A stretch of DNA of 64,000 bases, from NCBI RefSeq assembly GCF_002875705.1, contig NZ_MCZZ01000111.1:113007-177006 (forward strand). The letters run 5' to 3'. Source of the DNA: Vibrio sp. 10N.261.45.E2 (lineage in GTDB: Bacteria > Pseudomonadota > Gammaproteobacteria > Enterobacterales > Vibrionaceae). The notes below the pieces were generated by a model. The model saw nothing but the letters and a program-made list of their open reading frames with translations. It made no database searches and had not been told where the DNA came from. This document shows positions 1 through 8,807 of the stretch, in pieces (the first letter of the stretch is position 1; each line of letters starts with the position of its first letter). Made by a program: the position numbers and the translations under genes.

Positions 1-463
1 CGATTTCTTTGTCGTTTAATGCTTGTTCGAAATCAACACGGATAACATCTTCGTTGGTCAGTGTTGCGATTTGCTGTTCGATCTTTTCAGTGATGATCTC
101 ATCAGCATCGCGTCCACCTTCGATGAATACCTTGATACCGTTGTAATCTGCTGGGTTGTGAGAAGCGGTAATACATGCCGAGTAGGTGCAGCCCATCTCT
201 TTCGCTTGGAACATCACGATAGGCGTTGGAACAAACTTATCGATGAAGCTGACTTTGATGTTGTTGGCTGCCAGCACTTCTGCAAACCAGCATGCGGCTT
301 TATCTGAAAGGAAGCGACGGTCATAACCGATCACAAATCCATTTTTTGCAGCATCTTCATTATTGATGATGTTAGCGAGCGCTTGCGCCACCAAACGGAC
401 GTTTTCTCTAGTGAACTCTTCACCAATGAATGCGCGCCAGCCACCTGTACCAAATTTAATCAT
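1..463 (-). CDS. Phosphohexomutase (phosphoglucomutase/phosphomannomutase family), 3' part cut by window edge
   Basis: N-terminal 154 residues of an alpha-D-phosphohexomutase, starting MIKFGTGGWRAFIGEEF. The active-site phosphoserine loop is visible as TASHNP followed by ADYNGIKVF. The reading frame is open to base 1, so the C-terminal domains lie outside the window. It is the last visible gene of the chitin-oligosaccharide operon, 74 bp after chitobiose phosphorylase. Inference: it interconverts GlcNAc-1-phosphate, the product of that phosphorylase, and GlcNAc-6-phosphate. The family also includes glucose and mannose mutases, so the exact substrate is not proven by sequence. It is distinct from glmM at 38797-40137. 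Confidence 0.9.
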   Translation of the reverse strand, partial: MIKFGTGGWRAFIGEEFTRENVRLVAQALANIINNEDAAKNGFVIGYDRRFLSDKAACWFAEVLAANNIKVSFIDKFVPTPIVMFQAKEMGCTYSACITASHNPADYNGIKVFIEGGRDADEIITEKIEQQIATLTNEDVIRVDFEQALNDKEI

Positions 464-483
464 TAGAAAATCCTTTTAGTCTC

Positions 484-515
484 ATTGCCTCAAGCCTGTA
501 AAGACTTGAGACAAT
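484..515 (-). other. Intercistronic hairpin between chbP and the phosphohexomutase gene
   Basis: Arms ATTG-C-CTCAAG and CTTGAG-A-CAAT form a 10-bp stem with one internal mismatch and a 10-nt loop. No T-run follows on the minus strand, so it looks like an mRNA stability or processing hairpin rather than a terminator. Confidence 0.5.
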
Positions 516-537
516 AGCTGTTCGTTAAATTAAATGA

Positions 538-2943
538 CTAACCAAGAACGACGACAACATCGTTTACGCTGCCTTCCGCTTGTACCGGGATAGCGCCTTC
601 AACTGATTCACCATTGATAGTGATAGATGCAACGCCTTTACTTACTGCATTCGGGTTTTGAACCGTGATGTTGTAAGTCGCGCCACGCCATTGGCGAGTA
701 ACCTCGAACTCTGGCCAATCAGTTGGGATACAAGGATCAACCGTTAAGCCTTCAAAGCCTGTGCGAACACCAAGAATAAAGTTAGTTACCGCGAAGTAAG
801 CCCAACCAGAGGTACCAGTTAACCAAGGGTGGTTTGCACGGCCGTGGTCTTGGTGGTCTTTACCCATGATGAACTGCACGTACGAGTATGGTTCTGCGTA
901 ACGTGTTTCAATCATGTCGTTTTGGTTGTATGGGTTAAGCGCGTCGTAGAATTTCATCGCACGGTCACCACGACCAAGTTTTGCTTCTGCTACCCAAGCC
1001 CATGGGTTAGGGTGAGAGAAAATAGCACCGTTCTCTTTAACACCTTGGTAAACGCGAGTGACGAAGCCGATATCATCGTTTGGTGTTGCGAATGAAGGAG
1101 AGTTTAGGTGTAGGCCGTATTCAGAGAATAGGTTCTCATCAACAGCGTCCATCGCTTTCTCGCCACGTTCTTGAGAAACCGCACCAGATAGAACCGCGAG
1201 CGTGTTTGACTCAAGGTGTACACGACCTTCTGTTTGTTGAGCAGTACCAATCTTATCGCCATTTTTGGTTAGACCACGGATGTACCAGCCGCCTTCGTCA
1301 TCCCAAAGGTGCGCTTCACACGCTTCGCGAACGTTCGCTGCCATTTCTGTGTATTTCGCAACATCAGTGTCGTTGTTACGGAACTTAGCAAGATCTAAGA
1401 ATTCTTGCAGAGCCCAGAAGTGTAGGAATGAAACCATTGAAGATTCACCGCCACCAAGGTTCAAACAGTCATTCCAGTCAGCACGAAGACCTTTACAGAT
1501 ACCCGTTTGACCAACGTACTCAGCAGAGAAGTTCAGCGCCGCTTTCATGTGTTCGTAAACCGTGGCTTCACCTCCGTCTGCGTATGGAATCACTTCATCA
1601 AAGAAGTCATGTTCACCCGTTTCCATCACGTATTTAATGATGGTTGGTACGATCCATAAGTGATCATCAGAACAAGTATCTTCAATGCCGTGGATCTTGT
1701 CGTCATCTGACGGTGTTGGAACAACCGTTGGTGATTTAGAAGGCTCAACGTCGGCTTTCTCTGGATCGAACCAGTCTGGATCGAACAAGTGTAGACCGTA
1801 GCCCGCTTTCACTTGACCGCGTAGCAGGTCGACAATGCGTTTCTTGGTCATTTGCGGGTTGGCATGAGGTACTGAGATAGCATCTTGCGCAGTATCACGG
1901 TAACCAAGACCAGTACGGCCACCAACTTCAATAAAGGATGCAAAGCGCGACCACACCACACAAGTTTCAGCTTGGTATAGTGTCCACGTGTTGATCATGG
2001 TGTCTAAGCCTTCGTTTGGAGACTTAACTTGGAATTTGTTGCAACGCTCGTCCCAGTGATCTTTGATCCCTTGGAAGGCTGCGTCTACGTTTGCTGTGTC
2101 TTGATACTTCTCACGTAAGCGCTCACCGTTGCCTTTACCGATACCGAGTACATACGCAAAGCGAACTTCTTCACCCGGCTGAATCGTAAATTGCTTGTGC
2201 AGAGAACCACAGTGGTTGTAACAAGTTTGAGCGCTGTTAGAACACTTACCGTTTTCAACCGCAATTGGATTTGCTTCATCGCGGTACATGCCAAGGAAGT
2301 TGTCACGTTGGCCATCGTAGCTGTCTGGCGAGAAAGTTGAAGCTAGGTAGTAGAAGCCTTCAAAATCGTTAGTGTTGTAGTACAGGTCGTATTCCAACAC
2401 GCCTTCTTGGTAAGACGTGCCAGCAGAGTACAAAGACATCTGATGGTTCTGGTTATCCGATTGGATGTGGCTGAACGAGAACTCAACAAATGAGAATGTG
2501 CTGATAGTACGTGGCTTATCAGTGTTGTTCTTTAGGACAACGTCCCAAACTTCTGCATCTTCGCCTTTAGGTACGAATAGCGTTTTGGTCGCTGTAATAC
2601 CGCTGTATTCACATTTGAACTTTGAGTATGACAGGCCGTGACGAACTTCGTAGTTTGCTTCATCTAGGCTTTTTGCCACTGGTTGCCAAGAGATAGACCA
2701 GTAATCACCCGTTTCATCATCACGCAGGTAAACGTAGTGTCCAGGACGGTCAAAGGTGCCGTTTGGACGGAATTTAGTAACACGGTTGTATTCCGGAGAA
2801 TTGTAGAACGAGTAACCGCCCGCATTGTGCGAAATCACGGTACAAAACTTTTCAGTTCCTAGGTAGTTGGTCCAAGGTGCTGGTACATCAGGGCGAGTGA
2901 TGACGTATTCGCGATTGTCGTTATCGAAATAGCCGTATTTCAT
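538..2943 (-). CDS. chbP: N,N'-diacetylchitobiose phosphorylase (GH94)
   Basis: Cytoplasmic enzyme that splits diacetylchitobiose with phosphate into GlcNAc and GlcNAc-1-phosphate, saving one ATP per dimer. The protein is 801 aa, the length known for Vibrio chitobiose phosphorylases. The GH94 catalytic block GLRADWNDCLNLGG places the second Asp of DWND at residue 492, matching the general acid reported for the V. proteolyticus enzyme. An in-frame ATG at 2970 would add nine residues. The start at 2943 is preferred because AAGGAA lies 7 nt upstream and the length then fits. There is no signal peptide. It is followed by the phosphohexomutase that can use its product. Confidence 0.95.
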   Translation of the reverse strand: MKYGYFDNDNREYVITRPDVPAPWTNYLGTEKFCTVISHNAGGYSFYNSPEYNRVTKFRPNGTFDRPGHYVYLRDDETGDYWSISWQPVAKSLDEANYEVRHGLSYSKFKCEYSGITATKTLFVPKGEDAEVWDVVLKNNTDKPRTISTFSFVEFSFSHIQSDNQNHQMSLYSAGTSYQEGVLEYDLYYNTNDFEGFYYLASTFSPDSYDGQRDNFLGMYRDEANPIAVENGKCSNSAQTCYNHCGSLHKQFTIQPGEEVRFAYVLGIGKGNGERLREKYQDTANVDAAFQGIKDHWDERCNKFQVKSPNEGLDTMINTWTLYQAETCVVWSRFASFIEVGGRTGLGYRDTAQDAISVPHANPQMTKKRIVDLLRGQVKAGYGLHLFDPDWFDPEKADVEPSKSPTVVPTPSDDDKIHGIEDTCSDDHLWIVPTIIKYVMETGEHDFFDEVIPYADGGEATVYEHMKAALNFSAEYVGQTGICKGLRADWNDCLNLGGGESSMVSFLHFWALQEFLDLAKFRNNDTDVAKYTEMAANVREACEAHLWDDEGGWYIRGLTKNGDKIGTAQQTEGRVHLESNTLAVLSGAVSQERGEKAMDAVDENLFSEYGLHLNSPSFATPNDDIGFVTRVYQGVKENGAIFSHPNPWAWVAEAKLGRGDRAMKFYDALNPYNQNDMIETRYAEPYSYVQFIMGKDHQDHGRANHPWLTGTSGWAYFAVTNFILGVRTGFEGLTVDPCIPTDWPEFEVTRQWRGATYNITVQNPNAVSKGVASITINGESVEGAIPVQAEGSVNDVVVVLG

Positions 2944-2996
2944 TGTCATTTCCTTTTTAACAAACTGCATCTATGCAGCTAATTTTTAAATAGTGA

Positions 2997-3020
2997 TGCT
3001 GAGTCTTTTCTGACTGAGCA
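2997..3020 (-). other. Intercistronic hairpin between the GH20 gene and chbP
   Basis: TGCTGAGTC and GACTGAGCA pair at 8 of 9 positions around a 6-nt loop in the 100-bp gap. No U-tract follows, so mRNA processing or stability is more likely than termination. Confidence 0.45.
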
Positions 3021-3071
3021 CCTTAATTTGAGTCAGCAATCACTCGGTATGAGTATCGCTTTGGTTTTGTT

Positions 3072-5006
3072 TTATTGAGCTTTCCAAGGGTTGCGATAAT
3101 CAACATTGAGTCTGTCGAGTAATGGCAGATGCCCCTTTAGGCGAGATAGGTAATCTAGCCAGTTTCGGTTGTTTTTGTGTGTCCAACATCCTTCAGCTAA
3201 AGCGCTAATTCTTGGGAATACCATGTAATCCATACGCTTTTGGTTGGTGACGATCTCGCACCATAGAGCACACTGAATTCCGCGAATCCGCTTACGAATT
3301 GGGTCGGTGTCGGATATCTCAGCAAGCGCTTCGTAGGTATAAGCTTGTTCTAATGGGATAACGGCAGCCCAATCGACGCCCGGTTCTTCCGGTGCATAAT
3401 CTTGGGTCATGTCGAGATAAGTAAATTGTGCAGGTTGCAACACCACATCAAAGCCTTGGCGAGCGCAATTGACAGCCGCTTCTTCGCTTAGCCACGAGTA
3501 GATGATGGTCTCTTTGCTCACCTTGTCGCCGTGCTGTGCTTCTTCCCAGCCGACCATACGTTTGCCGAGTTGCTTGAGTTTGTTTTCGGCATAGCGGAAT
3601 AGGTGACCTTGTAAGTCTTTGCTGTCTTGGTACTGGTGCTCTTTCATCAGTGCTTGAGCTGCAGGGCTGTTAGTCCACACGCCCGGTGGTACTTCGTCTG
3701 CGCCCATGTGAATCAGTTCGCTCGGGAACAGCTCTGCGACTTCTTCAATAACCGCATCTAAGAATTGGTATGTACCTGGTAAGCCAGGGTTTAGCACGTT
3801 GTCGTTGTAGTGCTGAATGCTCTTGTATTGAGTGGTATCAGCTTGCTCTACCAACATGTCAGGCAATGATTTGATGGCGGCGCGACAGTGTCCCGGGATA
3901 TCAATTTCAGGGATTACTGTGATGCTGCGCTGTTCTGCGTATTCAATGATTTCACGAATCTGTTGTTGTGTGTAGAAGCCGCCGTAGTTTTCAGCAATAT
4001 GGGTATATTGCGGCTCCAGTGCATGATCAGGACCACGCCAAGCGCCAATTTCAGTTAGTTGAGGTAGGCTTTTTATCTCGATTCTCCAACCTTCATCATC
4101 GGTTAGGTGCCAATGAAAAACGTTGAACTTGTAGTGTGCCAGTTGGTTGATTAAACGCTTCACTTGTTCCACTGAGTGGAAGTGACGAGCGCAGTCCAGC
4201 ATCATGCCACGGTATTTGAAACGAGGTTGGTCGGCTATTTGGCAACATGGTACAGAGAAGTTTTCGGCATCCTGTTGTTGAACCAATTGAATCAAACTTG
4301 CTACAGCGTGTGTAAATCCAGACTGGCTGCCTGATTCAATAATTATCTGTTGTTCAGTAATGCGGAGTTTGTATTCGGCTTCGTCTAAAGTCGGGTTGCT
4401 GCGAAGTAGAATATCATCGCCTTCTTCTGTTGGAAGCTGATTCGAAATCGACAGTTCAAAGGTTGAAAGTAATTCTTGTTGCAGCCAAGAGACGGCTTTA
4501 TCTGCAAGGTGAGATTGAACCTCAACCTTGCATTCGCTATTTAGGGTGAAGCTACCTTGCTTAAGTTCGATCTGGTTTGGCTGAGGAATCAATGCAATCT
4601 CAGCAGCATTCACTTCAGGTATTTGATTGCGTTCACGGTATGGTGAAGCCAGAACAATGGGTGATATTGCGACAGGTAGTACCGATGCTTCACCTTGGTG
4701 ATGCGTTTGGATAAAGGCATCGTTTAGCCCGTCAGAATAGAAACGAAATGGGGCGCTTTGAATGCTGAATTCAAGGTAGTAATGGTTGTTCGCCTTCAAC
4801 ACTGACGAACTTGGTTTGAACGAACAAAAGCTTCCAACTTGAGTTAGCTCACCCTGAGATAAACTCTCTGGAAGGACGAATCGGTCAAACGCAAAATGCA
4901 GTGACCAATCAGTTACATCAAGGTCACTTAAGTTATGTACCGTAAGGCCAAATCGGCAGTTATTTTTTTGTTCAGAAAGAACAGCTAAGTCGATGCGATA
5001 ATTCAT
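3072..5006 (-). CDS. Beta-N-acetylhexosaminidase (GH20), cytoplasmic
   Basis: A 644-aa GH20 enzyme that removes terminal GlcNAc from chitooligosaccharides. Residues 1-130 form an N-terminal beta domain and about 140-255 the GH20 N-domain. The TIM barrel follows, starting near YRGMMLDCARHFHS. The catalytic pair is D437-E438 in HMGADEVPPGVW. No signal peptide is visible, so it should act on imported oligosaccharides, consistent with its place in the transporter operon. AGGGAAG lies 4 nt before the ATG. The downstream partner chbP handles dimers, and this enzyme would trim longer or aryl-linked substrates. The family assignment is secure; substrate preference is inferred from the operon. Confidence 0.93.
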   Translation of the reverse strand: MNYRIDLAVLSEQKNNCRFGLTVHNLSDLDVTDWSLHFAFDRFVLPESLSQGELTQVGSFCSFKPSSSVLKANNHYYLEFSIQSAPFRFYSDGLNDAFIQTHHQGEASVLPVAISPIVLASPYRERNQIPEVNAAEIALIPQPNQIELKQGSFTLNSECKVEVQSHLADKAVSWLQQELLSTFELSISNQLPTEEGDDILLRSNPTLDEAEYKLRITEQQIIIESGSQSGFTHAVASLIQLVQQQDAENFSVPCCQIADQPRFKYRGMMLDCARHFHSVEQVKRLINQLAHYKFNVFHWHLTDDEGWRIEIKSLPQLTEIGAWRGPDHALEPQYTHIAENYGGFYTQQQIREIIEYAEQRSITVIPEIDIPGHCRAAIKSLPDMLVEQADTTQYKSIQHYNDNVLNPGLPGTYQFLDAVIEEVAELFPSELIHMGADEVPPGVWTNSPAAQALMKEHQYQDSKDLQGHLFRYAENKLKQLGKRMVGWEEAQHGDKVSKETIIYSWLSEEAAVNCARQGFDVVLQPAQFTYLDMTQDYAPEEPGVDWAAVIPLEQAYTYEALAEISDTDPIRKRIRGIQCALWCEIVTNQKRMDYMVFPRISALAEGCWTHKNNRNWLDYLSRLKGHLPLLDRLNVDYRNPWKAQ

Positions 5007-5018
5007 ATAACTTCCCTG

Positions 5019-5903
5019 CTAAGCCTGTTGATACAAGTTGTGTTGTGATTTTCCGGCAAACATCAATGCGCCTTCAATAGCGTCGAACTGAGGTTTAACG
5101 ATCCATTGTTGAACCGGTGGTGATAGCCAGTTGAGAATACGCTCTGCGATACTTCCCATTAGGCACACCTTGTCAGCGCCTTTGCGATGCAGTGCTAACA
5201 CAAACATTTCGATATCAGCAGCGGTTTGCTTGAGCATCTCGATAGCTAGCTCATCGCCTTCGTTAGCGAGTTGAAAAATGACAGGTGAGAACTGACCGTA
5301 GTCTTTTGGAATAGCACCTTTTGACCATTCGACGATAGCATCAATATCATTACCAAAATGGTTCATCACGTGTTGAGTCAGTGGTGTCTTGTTGCGAATA
5401 CCGTCTTCTGCAAGCAGGACTTGTTGAATTAAGCGAAGTCCCATAACTGCGCCACCACCTTGATCTGAGATTGGGAATTCACGACCACCAACCACGTGTT
5501 GCTCACCGTCTTGTAGGTAGATACCGCAAGAACCGGTACCGCCAATCATGATCGCACCGTTTTGGCCATTGTGAGCGCCAATACAAGCACCGTAAGCGTC
5601 AGTGTTGAGCGTCATACTTGCGAAAGGATGTGGTTGAGCCATGAAGTTGAACCATGCCGATTTTTGTTCTGCGCCAGCCAGTGCTAGGCCAATATGCATA
5701 TTTGAAAAGTGGCTTGAGTCGAGCTGTCCTTGTTGTGCCGCTTGAGTAATGGCATCAATAATTGAGCTCATCGCTACATCAACACCCAGAAGGATGTTGG
5801 CACTGCCACTTTTTGCTTCACCAATCAGCTTGCCTTGGTCATCACGAATACGAGCGCGACAAGACGTGCCTCCACCATCAATACCTACGTAGTAAAGCGT
5901 CAT
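5019..5903 (-). CDS. N-acetylglucosamine kinase (BadF/BadG ATPase family)
   Basis: A 294-aa sugar kinase of the ASKHA fold. The N-terminal phosphate-1 loop is VGIDGGGTSCRARI, and a second glycine motif is IMIGGTGSCGIYL. It lies between the GH9 glucosaminidase (2 bp gap) and the GH20 gene (12 bp gap). Inferred role: ATP-dependent phosphorylation of free GlcNAc released by the operon's hydrolases, giving GlcNAc-6-P for NagA/NagB. TAAGGAG precedes the ATG by a good distance and lies within the end of the upstream gene, which suggests translational coupling. The corresponding gene of the V. cholerae chitin operon is a GlcNAc kinase. Confidence 0.92.
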   Translation of the reverse strand: MTLYYVGIDGGGTSCRARIRDDQGKLIGEAKSGSANILLGVDVAMSSIIDAITQAAQQGQLDSSHFSNMHIGLALAGAEQKSAWFNFMAQPHPFASMTLNTDAYGACIGAHNGQNGAIMIGGTGSCGIYLQDGEQHVVGGREFPISDQGGGAVMGLRLIQQVLLAEDGIRNKTPLTQHVMNHFGNDIDAIVEWSKGAIPKDYGQFSPVIFQLANEGDELAIEMLKQTAADIEMFVLALHRKGADKVCLMGSIAERILNWLSPPVQQWIVKPQFDAIEGALMFAGKSQHNLYQQA

Positions 5904-5905
5904 GA

Positions 5906-7627
5906 CTATTGCTCCTTACGCTGTGCTAGGTAATTGAATTGCGCAGCGGTTGCCAAGAGGAACCAAGCGCCGTGAGGGATCCATTGCTCACCCCAACGCC
6001 AGTTTTGAAGCATGTCGTATTTTTGAGCTGGTGGATTGAATGCAATGTCTTGCTCATCGTCAAAACCCGCGGTAATACCGTTGCAGATACCGCCTTTCGC
6101 ATTGAAGAAACCAAGCTGAGGTAGGTAATCTGGATTGTTATGGCCATGACCATCGAGCATGCACATGTGGTAAGGGTTGAGACCTAAAATCCAATCAAGG
6201 CTGTTTTGCGAAAGCTGGATTAGACGTTGCTGAAGAGCGGTATCTTTAATATGCGGTTGAACTAGGTAAGCCATGGTTGCGATTGAACCAAGACGTGCGT
6301 TTTCACCTTGCCACCAGTAACCGGTTTCGTTTTGTTGAGCAACGAAGAAGGCATCGCGCTTATCACCATCAACATTTTTAACGTACTGTCTTGGGTAGCC
6401 AAATGGGTTGGTTACTTTATCGGTGATGTTGATTTCGAACTGACATGCTTGTTCAACAACGGTGCGAGCTTGTTCTTTCAGCTCTGTATCGGTTTCATTG
6501 TTGATGTACTCACATAGAGCAATTACTGGAAGGCCAGCTTCAGCGGCATGAAAGTATGGGCGAGAGCCATCAGAGTTTGCTGACCAGAAGTGATCAAACG
6601 AATTATCAGACTGTTGACGAGCAACCAAGCGAGTTGCCCAAGTTCTTGCTTCTGAAAGGTATTGTTCGTCCTGTGTTACTCGGTAGAGCTCATTGGCTGC
6701 GAGTAGGGCGCAATACTCATCGATGATGTTCTCTTCACCATCATTCAGGTACTGGAGGTTGTACTCTTTTAGGTGCCAGTAACCCTTAGCAGCTGTTTCA
6801 AGGTAAGTGTGGCTAGAGTAGCTGCCTGAGACTTCAAGCTCAGAAGCTGAGGCCAATGCTGCGATAGCAACGCCAGCACCTTGTCGATAGCCAGCTTGTA
6901 AATCCGCTGATTTATGACCTTCTTGAGTCGCATAAGCGCAGATATCGCGCTGATTGATATCTTTGCTCCATTTGTCGAATACCGTCATGTAGAAGTATCC
7001 GTCAGCGTCTTGCATTCGCACCAAGAAGTCAGCACCGAAAAGCGCTTCTTCCGTTAGGCGAGTCATAGAGAATTTCGGGAAGTCTGGATTATGGCTAGTC
7101 AAGCGTACACTTTTTAGCATGTTCCAAACTACCATTGGAATTTGTTGTGGGTTTAGGTAGTTGCCGTAAGACAAGTGGCTAAAATACTTACTGACATCAC
7201 CTGATGCGTCATACCATCCACCGTGGACATCGACGTATCGGTCGGTACCTAGAATTTGTGCCTGTCGATCTTTTTTGTCGAAAATACCGCCACAGCGCTG
7301 TGACTTAAAATAATGAAGCACATCAGAAAATGTGTGATTCATTAATAGGTTGCAGCCAATCTCAAACACTTCTGAACGTAGGTTGTCAAAGCGCAGGTAG
7401 TAGCGACCAGATTCAGTCACTGAACTGAAATCGATAGTGAAGAACTGCCCTTGATGCCAATTTGCTACGCGGCCTTGTTTAACCACATCAAAACTTCCGA
7501 CAGTCATATGGTTGTCTGCACAGACGAGTAGAGCTGTTGTGCTAGAGAGGCGAGCTTTCTTAGTTTGTAAGATAGCCTGCTTGGGGCCTGTGGACTCATA
7601 GCCAATATGGTTGGTCAATAACAGCAT
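5906..7627 (-). CDS. GH9-family exo-glucosaminidase / endoglucanase-like glycosidase
   Basis: A 573-aa protein with an N-terminal immunoglobulin-like cellulase domain (about 1-95) and a GH9 (alpha/alpha)6 barrel. The catalytic base region is GGWYDASGD and the general acid is the Glu of WRWGEQWIPHGAW near the C-terminus. It is commonly annotated as endoglucanase, but the homologue in the V. cholerae chitin operon acts on glucosamine oligomers, which fits this operon better than cellulose. There is no signal peptide, so the enzyme is cytoplasmic. A TTG three bases upstream could also be read as a start. The ATG at 7627 is chosen because GGAG sits 7 nt before it. Confidence 0.9.
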   Translation of the reverse strand: MLLLTNHIGYESTGPKQAILQTKKARLSSTTALLVCADNHMTVGSFDVVKQGRVANWHQGQFFTIDFSSVTESGRYYLRFDNLRSEVFEIGCNLLMNHTFSDVLHYFKSQRCGGIFDKKDRQAQILGTDRYVDVHGGWYDASGDVSKYFSHLSYGNYLNPQQIPMVVWNMLKSVRLTSHNPDFPKFSMTRLTEEALFGADFLVRMQDADGYFYMTVFDKWSKDINQRDICAYATQEGHKSADLQAGYRQGAGVAIAALASASELEVSGSYSSHTYLETAAKGYWHLKEYNLQYLNDGEENIIDEYCALLAANELYRVTQDEQYLSEARTWATRLVARQQSDNSFDHFWSANSDGSRPYFHAAEAGLPVIALCEYINNETDTELKEQARTVVEQACQFEINITDKVTNPFGYPRQYVKNVDGDKRDAFFVAQQNETGYWWQGENARLGSIATMAYLVQPHIKDTALQQRLIQLSQNSLDWILGLNPYHMCMLDGHGHNNPDYLPQLGFFNAKGGICNGITAGFDDEQDIAFNPPAQKYDMLQNWRWGEQWIPHGAWFLLATAAQFNYLAQRKEQ

Positions 7628-7688
7628 CAATATTCTCCGACAGTCCTAGTTTCTATTGGCTAGGTACTTGAATGTTTTGGATATAATT

Positions 7689-7712
7689 AGTTAGGGCCCG
7701 CAGACCCTAACT
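7689..7712 (-). other. Intercistronic hairpin between ABC ATPase and GH9 genes
   Basis: Perfect 8-bp stem AGTTAGGG / CCCTAACT with an 8-nt loop. On the minus strand it is followed by AATTATA, not a T-run. It probably marks mRNA segment stability within the operon. Confidence 0.5.
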
Positions 7713-7725
7713 TAGGTTTTATTGT

Positions 7726-8721
7726 TTAGCTTTCGTGTAGGTAACAACGTACAAAGTGGTTCTCTGCCAATTGAGTCACTCCAGGAAGTTGCTCTTTACA
7801 CTTGTCCATTGCGTGAGTACAACGGCCTGCAAATGGGCAGCCTGCTGATACAGGTGTCCAAAGAGGAATCTCACCTTTGTTCCCAGCAAGTTGATCGTGG
7901 ATTGATTTCTTAGGGTCTGGCACTGCCGAAACCAGTAGCTGAGTGTAAGGGTGTTGAGGGTTAGCAATAACGTCATCGGTATCGCCCCATTCCACCATGT
8001 GACCGACGTACATCACTGAAAGATCTTCAGCGATATAACGCGCAGTTGCGATATCGTGAGTGATGTAAAGCAGAGACATTTGCTTCTCAAACTTCATCTC
8101 TTCCATCAGGTTCAAAACACCCGCACGAATCGATACATCAAGCATTGATGTAGGTTCATCGGCTAGGACAACTTCTGCACCTACCGCAATATTGCGGGCT
8201 AGGTTTACACGTTGACGCTGACCACCAGACAGTTGGTGAGGATACTTTTTCGCCGTCTCTTTTGGCGGAATTAGACCTACTTGCTCTAAAAGATCGTAAA
8301 CACGTTCTTCTAATTCTCTCTTGTTGCCTGGAGATACTTTCTTGTGGATCAACAATGGTCGAGCAATGTGGTGGAAGATGTTGTGTGTTGGGTTTAGGGA
8401 ACCAAACGGGTCTTGCCATACCATCTGCACACCTTCACGGTAATGCATAAGATCTTTTCTGCTTGAGATCTCTTGGATATCACGACCTTTGTATTCGATC
8501 GTACCGCCTGAAGGCGCGTACATTTTTGCGATCATTTTGGCGGTTGTTGATTTGCCTGAACCAGACTCACCAACCACTGCTAAGCCGCGGCTTTTGTACA
8601 TCTTGAATGACACGTCGTTAATCGCACGCATCATCGGGGTTTGAATGGTGGTACTGCTTATCGGGAAGTCTTTTACGACATTCTTGCCTTCTACCAATAA
8701 TTGACCGAAATCTTTGCTCAT
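7726..8721 (-). CDS. Chitooligosaccharide ABC transporter, ATP-binding protein (OppF-like)
   Basis: A 331-aa ATPase of the peptide/oligosaccharide ABC family. Walker A is GESGSGKST, the signature is HQLSGGQRQRV and Walker B is VVLADEPTS. The C-terminal oligo_HPY region carries the cysteine cluster CPFAGRC...C...C seen in many OppD/DppF proteins. It energises the importer whose permeases and second ATPase lie immediately upstream in the same operon. It is separated from the other ATPase gene by 86 bp with two small hairpins. Peptide transporters have the same architecture; the chitin role is inferred from the operon. Confidence 0.92.
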   Translation of the reverse strand: MSKDFGQLLVEGKNVVKDFPISSTTIQTPMMRAINDVSFKMYKSRGLAVVGESGSGKSTTAKMIAKMYAPSGGTIEYKGRDIQEISSRKDLMHYREGVQMVWQDPFGSLNPTHNIFHHIARPLLIHKKVSPGNKRELEERVYDLLEQVGLIPPKETAKKYPHQLSGGQRQRVNLARNIAVGAEVVLADEPTSMLDVSIRAGVLNLMEEMKFEKQMSLLYITHDIATARYIAEDLSVMYVGHMVEWGDTDDVIANPQHPYTQLLVSAVPDPKKSIHDQLAGNKGEIPLWTPVSAGCPFAGRCTHAMDKCKEQLPGVTQLAENHFVRCYLHES

Positions 8722-8759
8722 AATTGTCTCCAGAATCCTTATTCGCTTTGCTTGTTTTT

Positions 8760-8804
8760 AGGCGGTCGGGTCGCCTGTCTAGTTATTCACGCCGAAAAGC
8801 GTGC
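8760..8804 (-). other. Two small hairpins between the two ABC ATPase genes
   Basis: AGGCG/CGCCT (8760-8776) and CACGC/GCGTG (8789-8804) form two short stems in the 86-bp gap. No T-run follows either. They are weak structures, noted because most larger gaps of this operon contain one. Confidence 0.3.
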
Positions 8805-8807
8805 AAG

